In this document: one piece after another, positions 42,964 through 53,707 of the stretch
Layout: every line of letters begins with the position of its first letter
How positions within the stretch are numbered: position 1 is the stretch's first letter
Source of the DNA: Cercospora beticola
Taxonomy: Eukaryota > Ascomycota > Dothideomycetes > Mycosphaerellales > Mycosphaerellaceae
Assembly: GCF_033473495.1 (NCBI RefSeq)
Contig: NC_088937.1
Span: forward strand, 3,720,001-3,784,000
Direction: 5' to 3'
Length of the DNA: 64,000 nt
The notes under the pieces: generated by a model
The model's database searches: none
Seen by the model: only the letters and a program-made list of their open reading frames with translations
What the model was told of the DNA's origin: nothing
Position numbers and translations under genes: made by a program

Positions 42964-44892
42964 ATGTCCTCGCACGAAATTGATCCGCAAGCCAGTTCGC
43001 AGCCAGACGGTCAGGACTACCTCGAATTCACAGGCACCGGAATCGAACAGGTATTCCACAACCATCACCCGCGACCATGACTATCCGGCCATACAATCAA
43101 TGCTGTACGGTGCGGGTGTTCCTAACGAGAACGCCATGAAGACCTATGCTCAGGTTGGGGTCGCATCCGTTTGGTTTCAAGGCAATCCCTGCAATATGCA
43201 CTTACTTGACCTAGGAAAAGAAGTGAAGAGACAAATCGAGGCGCAGAACATGCTTGCCTGGCAGTATAACAGCGTCGGAGTTAGCGATGGACTGACGATG
43301 GGGACCGATAGCATGAGATTCAGTCTACAGTCTCGGGAGCTGATTGCTGACTCTATCGAAACTGCTACCTGCGCCCATTACCACGATGCGTGCATCACGA
43401 TCCCAGGTTGCGACAAGAATATGCCCGGATGCGTAATGGGGATGACTAGACACAATCGTCCGTCGATCATGCTGTACGGCGGTTCTGTTGACATGGGCTA
43501 TTCCAAAACGTTGCGGAAGAAGATCACTGGAGTGTCTGTCATCGAAGCACACGGTGCTTATTTGTACGATAAGCTGAAGAGTGAGGATGACCCTTCATTG
43601 ACAAAAGATGATATCTTGACCGATATGGAGCGAAATGCCGTTCCTGGACAAGGTGCATGTGGCGGAATGTTTACAGCGAACACAATGGCAATGGTAAGTG
43701 GCAGTAGATGGGACCAGCGTTCACGCACACACGGCCATCGTGCACGACATCTGCGATGCACATCAATCATCCTTTTTCGTTGAACGAGGCACCAGGCTAA
43801 CGAATTGGCTCTTTGCTTCCGCAGTCGATCGAGACAATGGGCTTGACTGTCACAGGCTCGTCGTCTACGCTGGCCAATAGCGCAGAGAAGATGCGAGAAT
43901 GCAAGAAAGTCGCTAGTGCTATCAAGATCTGTATGGAGAAGAATATTCGGCCCCGCGATTGCTTGACAAAAGCGTCCTTCGACAACGCACTTGTCATGCT
44001 CATGGCACTAGGCGGGTCTACAAACGGTGTGCTCCATCTGCTTGCTATGGCTGGGACAGCGGGTGTCTTCCTGACCTTGGATGACTTCCAAAGAGTTAGC
44101 GATAAAGTGCCGTTTCTCGCTGATCTCGCTCCCTCTGGCAAGTTTCTCGTCGCAGATTTATACGAGATCGGAGGCGTCCCATCGGTGCAGAAGTACCTAA
44201 TAGCTGCTGGTCTGTTAGATGGCAGCACGATCACAGTAACCGGAAAAACGCTAGCCGAGAACGTGGAGAGTTATCCCAGCCTGATGAATAGTGATCAGAA
44301 GATCATTAGGCCTCTCAGCGACCCGATCAAAGCTTCCGGCCATATTGAGATCCTCTATGGCAATATAGCTCCTCAAGGCTCTGTTGCCAAGATTACAGGG
44401 AAGCAAGGCATGAAATTTGTCGGAAAGGCTCGAGTCTTCGAGAAGGAGAAGGAGTTGAGTGATGCGCTGAACCAGGGCAAAATTCCAGCGACAGGCGGAA
44501 ATCTCGTGCTTGTCGTACGCTACGAAGGTCCCAAGGGAGGCCCAGGGATGCCCGAGCAGCTAAAGGCTTCTGCTGCTATCGTTGGTGCAGACTTAAGGAA
44601 CGTATCACTTATTACCGACGGTCGCTATAGCGGTGCCAGCCATGGCTTTATCGTGGGTCACATCTGCCCAGAGGCTGCGGTAGGAGGCCCTATCGCACTG
44701 ATCCGCGACGGAGACACAATCACGATCGACGTTGTAACGCATAGAATCGACATGGACGTCCCGACGGAAGAGCTTGAGAAAAGACGAAGCGAATGGCAAC
44801 CGCCTCGCAATCGGGTCAGGAAGGGCACATTGGCTAAATACGCGCGGTTGGTTGGTGATGCTAGCCATGGAGCCATGACGGATGACTTCTGA
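42964..44892 (+). pseudogene. Dihydroxyacid dehydratase (IlvD/Ilv3 family) with a +1 frameshift near the start
   Basis: Exons 42964-43693 and 43825-44892. Family enzymes dehydrate 2,3-dihydroxy acids to 2-keto acids with an Fe-S cluster. GNPCNMHLLDLGKEV, GCDKNMPGCVMGM and GACGGMFTANTM carry the cluster and metal ligands; DGRYSGASHGFIVGHICPEA closes the active site. The first 28 codons (MSSHEIDPQASS to FTGTGI) are in one frame and the rest, from NRYSTTITRDHDYP, in the next. One extra G at about 43045 accounts for it: exon 1 is 730 nt, one more than a multiple of three. Ignoring it, the protein is 598 residues, a normal length. No alternative splice I tried repairs the frame. Natural lesion or assembly error; no targeting peptide seen. 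Confidence 0.82.
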
Positions 44893-45369
44893 ACAGTCAG
44901 TGTTTCGTATGGCCCAGAAGTGCACGAGACGTCGGCCTGAACAAGGCGCATGAGTTGTTAAAATAAAGGGAGAAACAACGTGGACAGACTTCCACTGCTG
45001 CTGGCATTTGTAGACTTCATATATATGACGCTCGGATTTGAAGATGTCTATACGTTCCTGTGAGCAGCGACGGAGTAGTGTATTTACATGCAGAACAAAC
45101 AGTGTCCGTTTCGGTAAACAGGATCCATGTGCTGTGTCGACTCATTAGCATTTGTACATTCCTTGCGAAGTTTTCACACCAGTCTCTGGGATTTGCTCCA
45201 ATCGACGCATTTCTCTTCGCTTCTGACTAATAATTTGGGAGAGTCAGTGCAGACTCCGAAGCTGACATCAGTGCTGTGGGGATCAGGCGACATCTGATTT
45301 ACGCACCTGGTCATCCACAAAGCACATTTGCGTCTGAACGGCAACCAGATCGGAACGTTATTGCTCATA
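44893..45369. other. Promoter region of the alpha/beta hydrolase gene
   Basis: Contains a candidate bZIP site at 45240-45250; no gene seen. Confidence 0.4.
45240..45250 (-). promoter_or_regulatory. Candidate bZIP-type site upstream of the hydrolase
   Basis: Reads GCACTGACTCT on the minus strand, the same core as upstream of the reductase gene, about 120 bp before the ATG at 45370. Confidence 0.38.
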
Positions 45370-46358
45370 ATGGCGGTGCCAACCAACCTCAGCTCCCTCC
45401 ATCCGTTCTTGAGCAAGAATGAGACTGCAGTATCGTCAGGAGGATCTGTCATAAGCTACAGCCATGACCTCGGATCTGGGCCGATTCTTGTCATGGTCCA
45501 CGGCTGGCCACAGACAAGTTACATGTAACAACGCCTCTGGTCATCTTGGGTGATCATTCGCTGACTGATATCAGGTGGCGTCACACTGCCCCCTTGCTCA
45601 AGAGCTCCATCAGCATGTTCATCGTTGAGCTTCCAGGCTACGGGATATCCTCACAACCTGCGGCAGCTGATAAGAGGACGGTGGGTCGCCTCATTGTCGA
45701 CGCCGTTCATCGAGTTTTTGACGCACAACGACCTTTGATCTGGTGTGGACATGATCGAGGAGGCAGGGTAGGCCACCGGCTGGTTGTTGACAACGACCCT
45801 GCACACAACATCGTGTCCGCCATTGTCATGGACATTGTCCCCACATTGGAACAGTGGCGGGCTCTCACTAAATCTCGTTTGGCCATTCCTTACTATCATT
45901 GGCCATTCCTCGCCAATGAAGCCGCACCGTCTTTGATCGAGCAGATGGGCGCACGCAACTATTTGCTTCACAGTATTGAGCGAATGAAAACTATCAATCC
46001 AATAGGAGCCGCGCGATTCGACGAGAACGATTCCATCGAACACTATGCGCAAAATTTCAGCTTGATGAGCACGGTCAAAGGGTCTTGCGCCGACTATCAC
46101 GCAGGAGCCACTGTCGACGTCGATGAACAGGAAGATGACATGAGAGAAGGCCGCAGGATCAAAGTACCACTGCTAGTGATCTATTCTGCACGGAATCTGG
46201 GTAGCTCACACGACGTTCTAGGACTGTGGGAAAAGTGGAGTGACTGTGAGGTGCGTGCCATTGGGGTGAAGGATGACATTGGTCACTTTTTGCCCGAAGA
46301 GGCACCAGAAGAGACTGTGGGACATATCAGACAATGGATTGAAGAGTACCCTGGATGA
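45370..46358 (+). CDS. Alpha/beta hydrolase, haloacetate dehalogenase/epoxide hydrolase-like
   Basis: Two exons, 45370-45524 and 45575-46358, joined across a 50-nt intron with a CTGAC branch; 312 residues. VMVHGWPQTSYMWRH is the HGxP oxyanion motif and is split by the intron. IWCGHDRGGRVGHRL holds the nucleophilic Asp in the DRGG elbow typical of dehalogenase and epoxide-hydrolase relatives. MDIVPTLEQWRAL is conserved in this subgroup, and the His of DIGHFLPEEAPEE is the likely base. Cytosolic, no signal peptide. A start 14 codons upstream is possible (45328 is not the best context). In the cluster it could hydrolyse a lactone, ester or epoxide made by the monooxygenase; substrate unproven. 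Confidence 0.87.
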
Positions 46359-46387
46359 AATAGCGACAATGATGATCTCGAGCGTGG

Positions 46388-47682
46388 TCACCAGGAATCA
46401 GGCAGAGCCTGAAACAGAGCCTGATCCGCAATTCTTTCTTCCTCACCCATAGACAATGAATCTGATTCATTTTCCATCATGGCTGTACTCGCGGCCATGG
46501 CCAGTTGGTGCAACTTCTGCTGGAAGCTCCATCCTGCACTATTCCATTTGGACTTCTGCTTCAGCCACTCCCAGGAATGTTCAGTCATCTCACCGTGGGA
46601 CATCCCCGTCTGTGCATCCAGCACACAGTCAATGTGAACCTGCTTGGCGCACTCACGAGCAGTGACATTCAGTCCGGCATCACTAAGTGCGGTAGACAGC
46701 TTTTGCACCGGGTTCCTTGACAGTTCGTTTTCTCCCCAGAGCACAAGGATGTCATCCACGGCGAGGCCTTTCCACCAGCTAACTTCGGCGCGGACAGGTT
46801 CCGAGTAGTTGTTGTGATCATCAGACGAGATATACTCGTTCGCCCAATCAAGATTCACACTGACTGAGGTGATGTCTTGGTCGGCACTGGACCTGCAAGA
46901 CTCCCAATCGGGCGAGAAGGTCACCCAAGGGCATATGAGTAACGCCCCCTTCAAGGGTGTCTTCAATTCCAATTTCTGTATCAACGGCGTTGAATGAGAA
47001 AAGCTGGAAAGTATGGCGAGCGCCATGTTCCCACCACACGAGTCGCCACCGATCAGTATCTTGAGAGGTTTCGTCAGTGAATGTTGAACACCCATTGGAG
47101 ATGCTTGTAAGATCACTGACGCTGCTGGGTTCATAGCCACTGGTCATGACTTGGATTAGAGCTTTACTCGCCTGATTATACTGAACTGGATATCGATGCG
47201 TTGGACTCAAACCTTTGCGAAGACAATCAGCACATTATGCGCGCGATTGGCTTGGTCAAACTTGCAGCTTACCGTATTCTAATAGGGCAACAACCAGTTC
47301 GTTGCCGGTCTTCTTGATGCACGAATCGAGAAAGTCAATGTGACCGGGGAATGCCCCTAAGCCAAATCCTCCACCTTCATCGGTCGCAGAGCGTCAGTCG
47401 AGTTGTCCCGTGAATTGGCTTACGCCAAAGCAGAAGACTGAGCGCAATACCGTGGAAGTATAGCAGGACTGTGGGGGCCGTCCGAGCTCCTAGCCAATAA
47501 ATTCGGGCGCCATGAGAGTCAGCCAGATCCTGCACCTCCCAGGAGAGTCCGATCTCGTTGCATCGTGATGGCACTGTTGTTGCGGTGGGCTGAGACGCTG
47601 CTCGAGCCAACTCAGTAGTGCCAAGCGCCGTCTTCAACGCAGAGTTGCGAGCATCGTGCTCGGCTGATCGTGACCGTGACAT
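46388..47682 (-). CDS. Alpha/beta hydrolase-3 family esterase
   Basis: Four exons on the minus strand: 47682-47451, 47374-47273, 47212-47121, 47059-46388; all phases agree, 365 residues. The first two junctions rebuild LLYFHGGGFGLGAFPGH, the HGGG oxyanion motif. The third creates SSILIGGDSCGGNMALAIL, with the nucleophile serine in GDSCG. LLICPWVTFS and DDILVLWGENELSRNP lead to the Asp region, and KQVHIDCVLD supplies the histidine. This is the hormone-sensitive-lipase-like esterase family, often found in fungal gene clusters. It is convergent with the neighbouring hydrolase gene (30 bp between stops). An extra 5' exon with a membrane segment, common in relatives, cannot be excluded. Confidence 0.82.
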
Positions 47683-48500
47683 GTTACGATGAACCAGCGT
47701 TCGATAGATAGATCTGGACCTTCTAGTTGGTAGTTTTGCCCTTCAAGAGTGTGCATATATGCTTGATGCGTCTGTGCCGCGTCCTGGTCTGGGTATTCTA
47801 TTGTCAGGGTCCGCTGACGCCGCCTGTCTGAGTCAGTGAGCGTTAGCTCAAAATGTGCACGGCATCAGGTCGTCCTCGCACGGCCAATTGATTGTGTACT
47901 GTAAGCCAGACAGCAGTATCACAACTCGTGTTGTTCACAATTCCCGGCTGGATTATGAGATTGATTACCAGCCCAGCAGTACCGCTCACAATGGACGACA
48001 CAGTACCGCGAAGCAGGCAAATTCACTCCCATCTAGCAACGTCAGCCATATTGAAGGACTGGCTATCGTGGTGGGTGCATCATTTACGCTGTTTTGGACT
48101 CGTTTCTGGCTCACAGCTCTCGCTTGCCCTCGTTCGGCGGCCAAGGGAGAGCTTCCTCATACAGCTTGCGGGGCATGCCGATGGGATGTACGTTTCTGAG
48201 CGCTTCGACCACTTTGAGTTGCGACATCTCGCTATGATCATTCGCTAACTTTGAGGGTACGAGCGAGCACAAATAGCGTGCATGAAATGCAGGCTACGCC
48301 GCAGTGCCTGGCAAATTTGGCCTGTCCCGTCGAGATATCAAATTTCGACGCATTTTCCTTCACACGACATACCTGACTCTGAAAGACTCTCGCAGTTCGC
48401 TTATGAACCTGCGAATTATCTATATATGCCAGCATACCAATCAGCTCACCCTGGTAGAAAGTAGCTGCCATAGTACACATGCAACTCAAGTCGTACACCT
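47683..48500. other. Promoter region of the esterase and intergenic sequence
   Basis: Holds a TGAGTCA site at 47829. A 118-codon plus frame (47892-48248) has no motif and is not called. Confidence 0.4.
47829..47835 (-). promoter_or_regulatory. TGACTCA bZIP-type site upstream of the esterase
   Basis: On the gene strand it reads TCACTGACTCA, about 147 bp before the esterase ATG; a full AP-1/Gcn4-type heptamer. Confidence 0.45.
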
Positions 48501-49079
48501 TCACGGCGAGTAATCCGCAGGGCATTCTGGCCCACAATTCTCCGCTGCATGAACGAGAAGCGTCTTGGCCGTCCATTTTCCGTAGCAATAGCAGTTCGCA
48601 GCGTTGCCGTTCTGCTCATCTTGCCTCCCTGTAAAGTGGATGGTCGCGTCAATTTTTGGTCACGATGAAGCAGTACAGACTGTCTTCATGCCGGGCTGAA
48701 CTTACAGCAACAGGTATCATTCCAGGTGCAGGCAGGACCACAAGCCCTATTGTCTGCCGGGCAATTGGAACCCTCATTGTACGTCAAATGGCCGCGGATA
48801 TAAAGATCGCTGTTGCAGAGGCAGCAGACTGTGCTCGGATCATGATTCACGACCTCATCTGCGAAAGTGTCAGCAACCAGCAGAAAGGACACTGTAGGAA
48901 AGTGTATTCATACAGCAACATTGTGCATGAATGCTGGGAGCCCGTGTCAGTCTCTGATCACCTGGTATTCGTCCATACAAGGTAACCTACTCCGGTCTTC
49001 CTTTCGGACCGAAAGGTATTGAGCCTCGTCCCAAAGTGAACTTCGCAAGGCCGAAAAACAGCAGCGATTGGAAACGCAT
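48501..49079 (-). CDS. Candidate secreted 14-cysteine protein beside the repeat island
   Basis: Four exons on the minus strand: 49079-48991, 48933-48914, 48858-48706, 48628-48501. Introns of 55-77 nt have GTAGGT, GTATGA and GTAAGT donors and GACTGAC/GCTGAC branches, and every junction is in phase; 129 residues. MRFQSLLFFGLAKFTLGRGS is a possible signal peptide, somewhat weakened by a Lys. The mature part has 14 cysteines: AQCCYE, TVCCLCNSD, NCPADNRACGPAC, DTCCW, NCYCYG and a final NCGPECPAD that echoes the earlier NCPAD/CGPAC. No known family. The gene lies only about 350 bp from heavily RIP-mutated transposons, a setting typical of fungal effector genes. Effector status is inference. Confidence 0.6.
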
Positions 49080-49426
49080 AGCTGCTCTGCGAAGGGCAGG
49101 CAATGAGGTCGATGCCTGCGTGATTAGTCTCGACGATAGATCAAACAAGCAGCAAACAGGCCAAGTGTGGGTAGGCTTCTCTGCAGAGGGTATTCAGTCA
49201 GGTGACAAAGTCGGTGGTGTAATAAAGATTCATGTTCTATTCAATGGAAGGTAGCGAACGAGCTGGCTCTATATACCACTGCCTCGGAACGGAACGTGCG
49301 TCTTCCGAAGGTTATAGCTTAAGCCGGTTCATGCGAGGTGGCTACCACGCCATACCAAACCGATACTAGCAATCTCTCTTTTCTCGCATAAACTCGGATA
49401 AAAACGCAATAAAACAATGCCTCTAA
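49080..49426. other. Transition from normal sequence to the RIP island
   Basis: Normal base composition with CA and TG present until about 49420, then an abrupt shift to TA-rich sequence. A 72-codon plus frame (49036-49254) overlaps the promoter of the 14-Cys gene and is not called. Confidence 0.5.
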
Positions 49427-49974
49427 TAACTAGTAGTATATCTCTAGCTTATAATTAGCTGCTAGCCGTTCGTATCCGAATCCGTATTGCCTTACTATAT
49501 AGATATTCTTACTAAGTAGGTTTATCTTTTAACCTATTCTTAGATATTATATATTATAGTTCCTTAGTTAATAAGTATTATTAAGGCCTTATTTAGTATT
49601 ATTTTAGTTATAGCGTCGGTAGAGTTCGTAGTACTATTAATCTATTATACTTTATAAACCTCTCTTACTTTATATATCTATCTTAGTACTATAATATCGA
49701 TTATTAAGCGTTTCTTCTTAGTAGTACCGAGCTTAACTATATATTTATAAAGCGAGAGTAAGTCGGTATAGATAATTAATAGTAAGGCTAGTTTATCTAG
49801 TCGCTATAAGATTATAGATAGAATAGTATTAATACTAAATATTATAATATAAGATTCTAAAGATACTATATCTCTCTATCTAATAGTTAGACTTTAGATA
49901 AGTAGTACTTTAGACTTTAGGAATTCTTAGTAGAAAGTATTTCTTTATAGGCTTATAGTAGATAGAAACCTAAG

Positions 49975-50223
49975 CTTCTATAAGAGTAGAATATATTAGA
50001 AAGTATAGTCTAGTTAGATATTCTAAGAGATACTTTAGAGATTAGGATTAGGTAATATAGGTTATATAATACTAGGTTATATAACCTAGCTAATATCTAT
50101 TTTAGGAGTAAGATATAACCTATAACTAACTAATATAATTAACTCGGTTAGTTCCTACTTATTATCTCTACTTCTACTACGTTATACTTATCCGACGAGT
50201 ACCTACGAGAATATAATTCGATA
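49975..50223 (+). repeat. Copia LTR (5' LTR of copy 1), left limit approximate
   Basis: The sequence up to 50223 is the reverse complement, with scattered transitions, of that starting at 61224. The 3' end reads ...AATTCGATA here and ...AATTCGACA in the other copy, so the LTR originally ended in CA. A candidate primer-binding region, ggttataagcccggg, follows directly. Confidence 0.6.
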
Positions 50224-53200
50224 GGTTATAAGCCCGGGTTTATAAAGAGGCTCTAAGTAGAAAGAGTTAGCTTTCTTATTCTTAAAGTAATATATATTAC
50301 CTCTTATAGGACCTATAGTATTAACTAGATAGAGAAGTAGAAAAAGAGTATAAGAGAGACTAGAAGTATATCCTATCTATACTATCTTAAAGCTTTAGAA
50401 GATCCTAGTTATAAGCTAGAAGTTTCTAAAAAGTAAGTAAGATAGAGAAAAGCCTAGTAAGGTATACTCTACTTTAAAAGAGAGATATACTAAAAGAGTA
50501 TAAAGAGGAAAGGATTAGCTTTAGACTATAGTATCTAAGTAGATAAGACTAGGCCTAAGTACTAAGTACTACTAATACCTTAGAACTAGCTAGTAGTACT
50601 CTTCTAAGAAAGTAGATCTTTTAGAGGTTCTCTATTTAAGAACCTAACTAACTTCTATAAGAGAAAAGAGTTCTTAGATACCTTAACTAAGAGAGAAGAG
50701 TCTTAGTAACTAGAGAAAGCAGAAATCTAGAAGCTACTAATTAAATTAAAAGAGCTTATATTTCTAGAGTTTAGATTTATTTATTTAATTTTATAGAAAT
50801 AGATTTAATAAGTAAATTAGATAGAAGGAGAATACTAATTCTAATAAAAGAGAACTAGAGACTATAGTTTAAACTATAGGAAAATATACTTAGAGAAAAA
50901 GAAATCTTCTAAATAATCTTAGACTTAAAGAGATTATTAGTACCTACTCTAGCTAAAGCTAAAGTATCTAAAGCTTTATTAAGTAAAGAGAAAGGTACTA
51001 TATTTTTAGAGTTTAGCCTAAAATAGTAGAAGAATAATATAAAGGCAATCTATATTCTAATAGAAAGTCTTTATATAGATAACTAAAATAAAGTAATAGA
51101 TAAAATAAGAGTATATAATATCTAGATAAAGCTATATAGGAAATATAGCAAAGTCTAATAGGTATATATAATAGCTATTATCTAAGAATTTATAACTTTT
51201 AAAATAAAACTAGGAAATATAATTAGGAAATTATAGGTCTACTTTAGTAATCTTAGAAGAAGGATTATAGAGATTAACTAGAAGGAGTTATACTATAAGA
51301 CTTCTAATATAAGGATTAAGTATCTACTCTTTATACTTCTAGCTAAATATAAAAGTATAAAGTAGACTATCTTAGCTTAGAAGAACTTAGACTCTAAAGA
51401 AATCCTCTAACTTCTTAAAGTAGAGAAGTTAATATAGTATAGATACTAGTTATAAGAAATAGTAATATTTGCTAAAAGAAGAGAAATCTAAAGTATAAAG
51501 CTAAAATACTACCTCTATAAGAAGAAGTATTTTAGAAATATTACTAAGTATCTATACTTTAATAAAGCTAAGAGAACTATTAACTTAAGATAGGCTAGTA
51601 GAGTAGAGAAGAGAAGAATACTACTTAGAGAGAGTATATTTAGGAGAAAATCTTTACTAGATAAAGAAGTATTAAAAGAAATAGTAAAGAAACTTAACTT
51701 AAAAGTCTAATTCCTTAAGAAGAGATAAATCTTAAGAAAGTTTTCTAAGAAAGTATATACTACCTAAGAAGATATAGAGCCTTCTATAGTATCTAAAGTA
51801 TTTTAATTTCTATTAGAGGATAATAATATTAATAAAGTTATATACTTAACTATAGAAGTAAAAAGTAAGTATATACTATTAAGATAGCTACTTAACTTCT
51901 ATACTTTATTATATATAAGTAACTAAGAATTACTTTTTAGGGAACTAAAACCTCTTTAAAGGAAAAAGTAGATTAAAGTTAGAAGTAGCTATCTAATAGC
52001 TATATATATAGGAAATATAGTAATAGATAAGAAAAGAGGAAAATAGATTATTCTTAAGAATATTCTCTTTATATCTAGTCTAGAAGTAAATCTTATTTCT
52101 TAGAGCTAATTTAGCTAGTAGTATAGTATTTAACTACTAAAATTTATACTTATTTTATTATCTAGGAAACTAGTTATCTAGATAAAACTATTAGAAGAAG
52201 TACTATTTATTAAGGAGATTAATAATATATTATAGGAGCTTATAATATTATACTTTAATTAAAAATAAGAGAATAAAGTCTATACTTTTAAAACCTAAAA
52301 AAAGACTTAAGAATAGTAGAAGCTTTAGTATAGGAAACTTATATATTTTAGAAAGAGTTTTCTTAGAAATCTATATAAAGTATCTAACTTAAAAGCTTAG
52401 ATTTCTATTCTAAAAGAATACTAACTTTATAGAGTATATTCCTTAGTAAAAATAAAGAAATATAAAAAGAAAGAAACTAAAAGGAAACTCTAAAAGTTAT
52501 CTCTAGTTTCTATTAATATCTATAGTTCTTTACCTATTTTAAGATTAGAATATAAATAGTAGCTTAAGATTATTAATAACTTCTTAAGAAAGAAATAGAC
52601 TTTCCTAATAAAGTCTAAAGAAGATATACTAAGTATCCTTAAAAACTAGAAAGTAAAAGCTAAGCTATAATTAGAAAACTCTCTCTAGATTATAAGGAGT
52701 AATAGAGTAAGAGAGCTTCTTACTATACTAAAGTAGTAGAAGAAGGAATATAGAATTTCCTTCTATATAACTAAAGTATATAACTCTATCTAGAATAGAG
52801 TAGTTAAGAGGTTAATCTAAACCTCTAAAGACTATATAAGAGCAATACTAGAAGACGCCTATATATCTATTAAATTCTAGCTAGAAGCCTTAGTAGCCTA
52901 TATAGTTATTAGAAATTCCCTTCCTAATAGCTTAGAAATTAATAGATTTAAAGTATTACCTAAGAAAGCCTTTTTAGGTATTTAACTCTTAGTATTATAC
53001 TTTAGAGTTTAGAGTTATAAAGTAGTAGTCTATATAGATCCTAAGTCCTAGCTAGTAGAGATAAGATTAGATAAACTAATAAATAGAAGTAAAGATACTA
53101 TATTTATTAGGTATATTCCTAATACTACTAAAATATAGCTCTTCTAGGAGCCTAATATAAGAGCTATTAAAGCCTATAATACTACTACTTAGTTTAAGTA

Positions 53201-53523
53201 TAAGAAAGGAGGAGATATAGAGCTAAATATTCCTAAGCTTAATTAAGTAAGTAGTATACCTATTAGAAACCTAGTTAGTAGACCTCTAAAGAAGCTAATA
53301 GTAGTTATATCTTCTATAGCTACTATACTTATAGCTATAGTAACTAAACCTATAGGTCCTAGCTAAATACTTTTTATATAGTTACTACCTCTACTAAAGA
53401 ATAAGAAGAAGTACTAGAGAATAGAGAATCTAAAAGAAGAAAACTCTAGAGAACTATAACTCTAGTAGGAGAAAAGTAGAACTACTAAACTATCTAAGCT
53501 AAGCTAGGAAGTTAATAGATAAG
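50224..53523 (+). mobile_element. Copia-type element copy 1, internal region, first part (RIP-degraded)
   Basis: Plus-oriented internal sequence following the LTR. Its end (about 53380-53518) is the reverse complement of 63826-63990, which defines it as the same family as copy 2. It continues after the Gypsy insertion at 60668. All frames are full of TAG and TAA stops. By position it should cover gag and integrase. Confidence 0.7.
53519..53523 (+). repeat. Target site duplication ATAAG (left)
   Basis: ATAAG abuts the left LTR; the same five bases follow the right LTR at 60663-60667. Confidence 0.85.
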
Positions 53524-53707
53524 TATAATAGTATATAATATCGTAGTAGAATAGAAGTCGTAAGACAAGGTATCTAAGAAGAGCGCGAGAGAACGCGCGA
53601 CTAAATATAAGAAACGTATATCGTAGAACGTACTATACTACGATATATATATAGCGTTACGTACTATTAAGACTGTTTACTACTATATCGTAGGCGAGGT
53701 CGTAATA
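53524..53707 (-). repeat. Gypsy LTR (3' LTR of the element)
   Basis: 184 bp, starting TATAATAGTATATAATATCG and ending GAGGTCGTAATA. Differs from the other LTR by a handful of transitions. Confidence 0.88.

Noticed and set aside
42964..43045. A short intron that would repair the dehydratase frame
   Set aside because: The possible GT..AG pairs here are 24 and 39 nt, both too short and multiples of three, so they do not restore the frame.
47892..48248. 118-aa plus-strand frame upstream of the 14-Cys gene
   Set aside because: No domain recognised and no conserved signal; it lies in the esterase promoter region.
49036..49254. 72-aa plus-strand frame
   Set aside because: Overlaps the first exon of the minus-strand 14-Cys gene, which has better splice and cysteine evidence.
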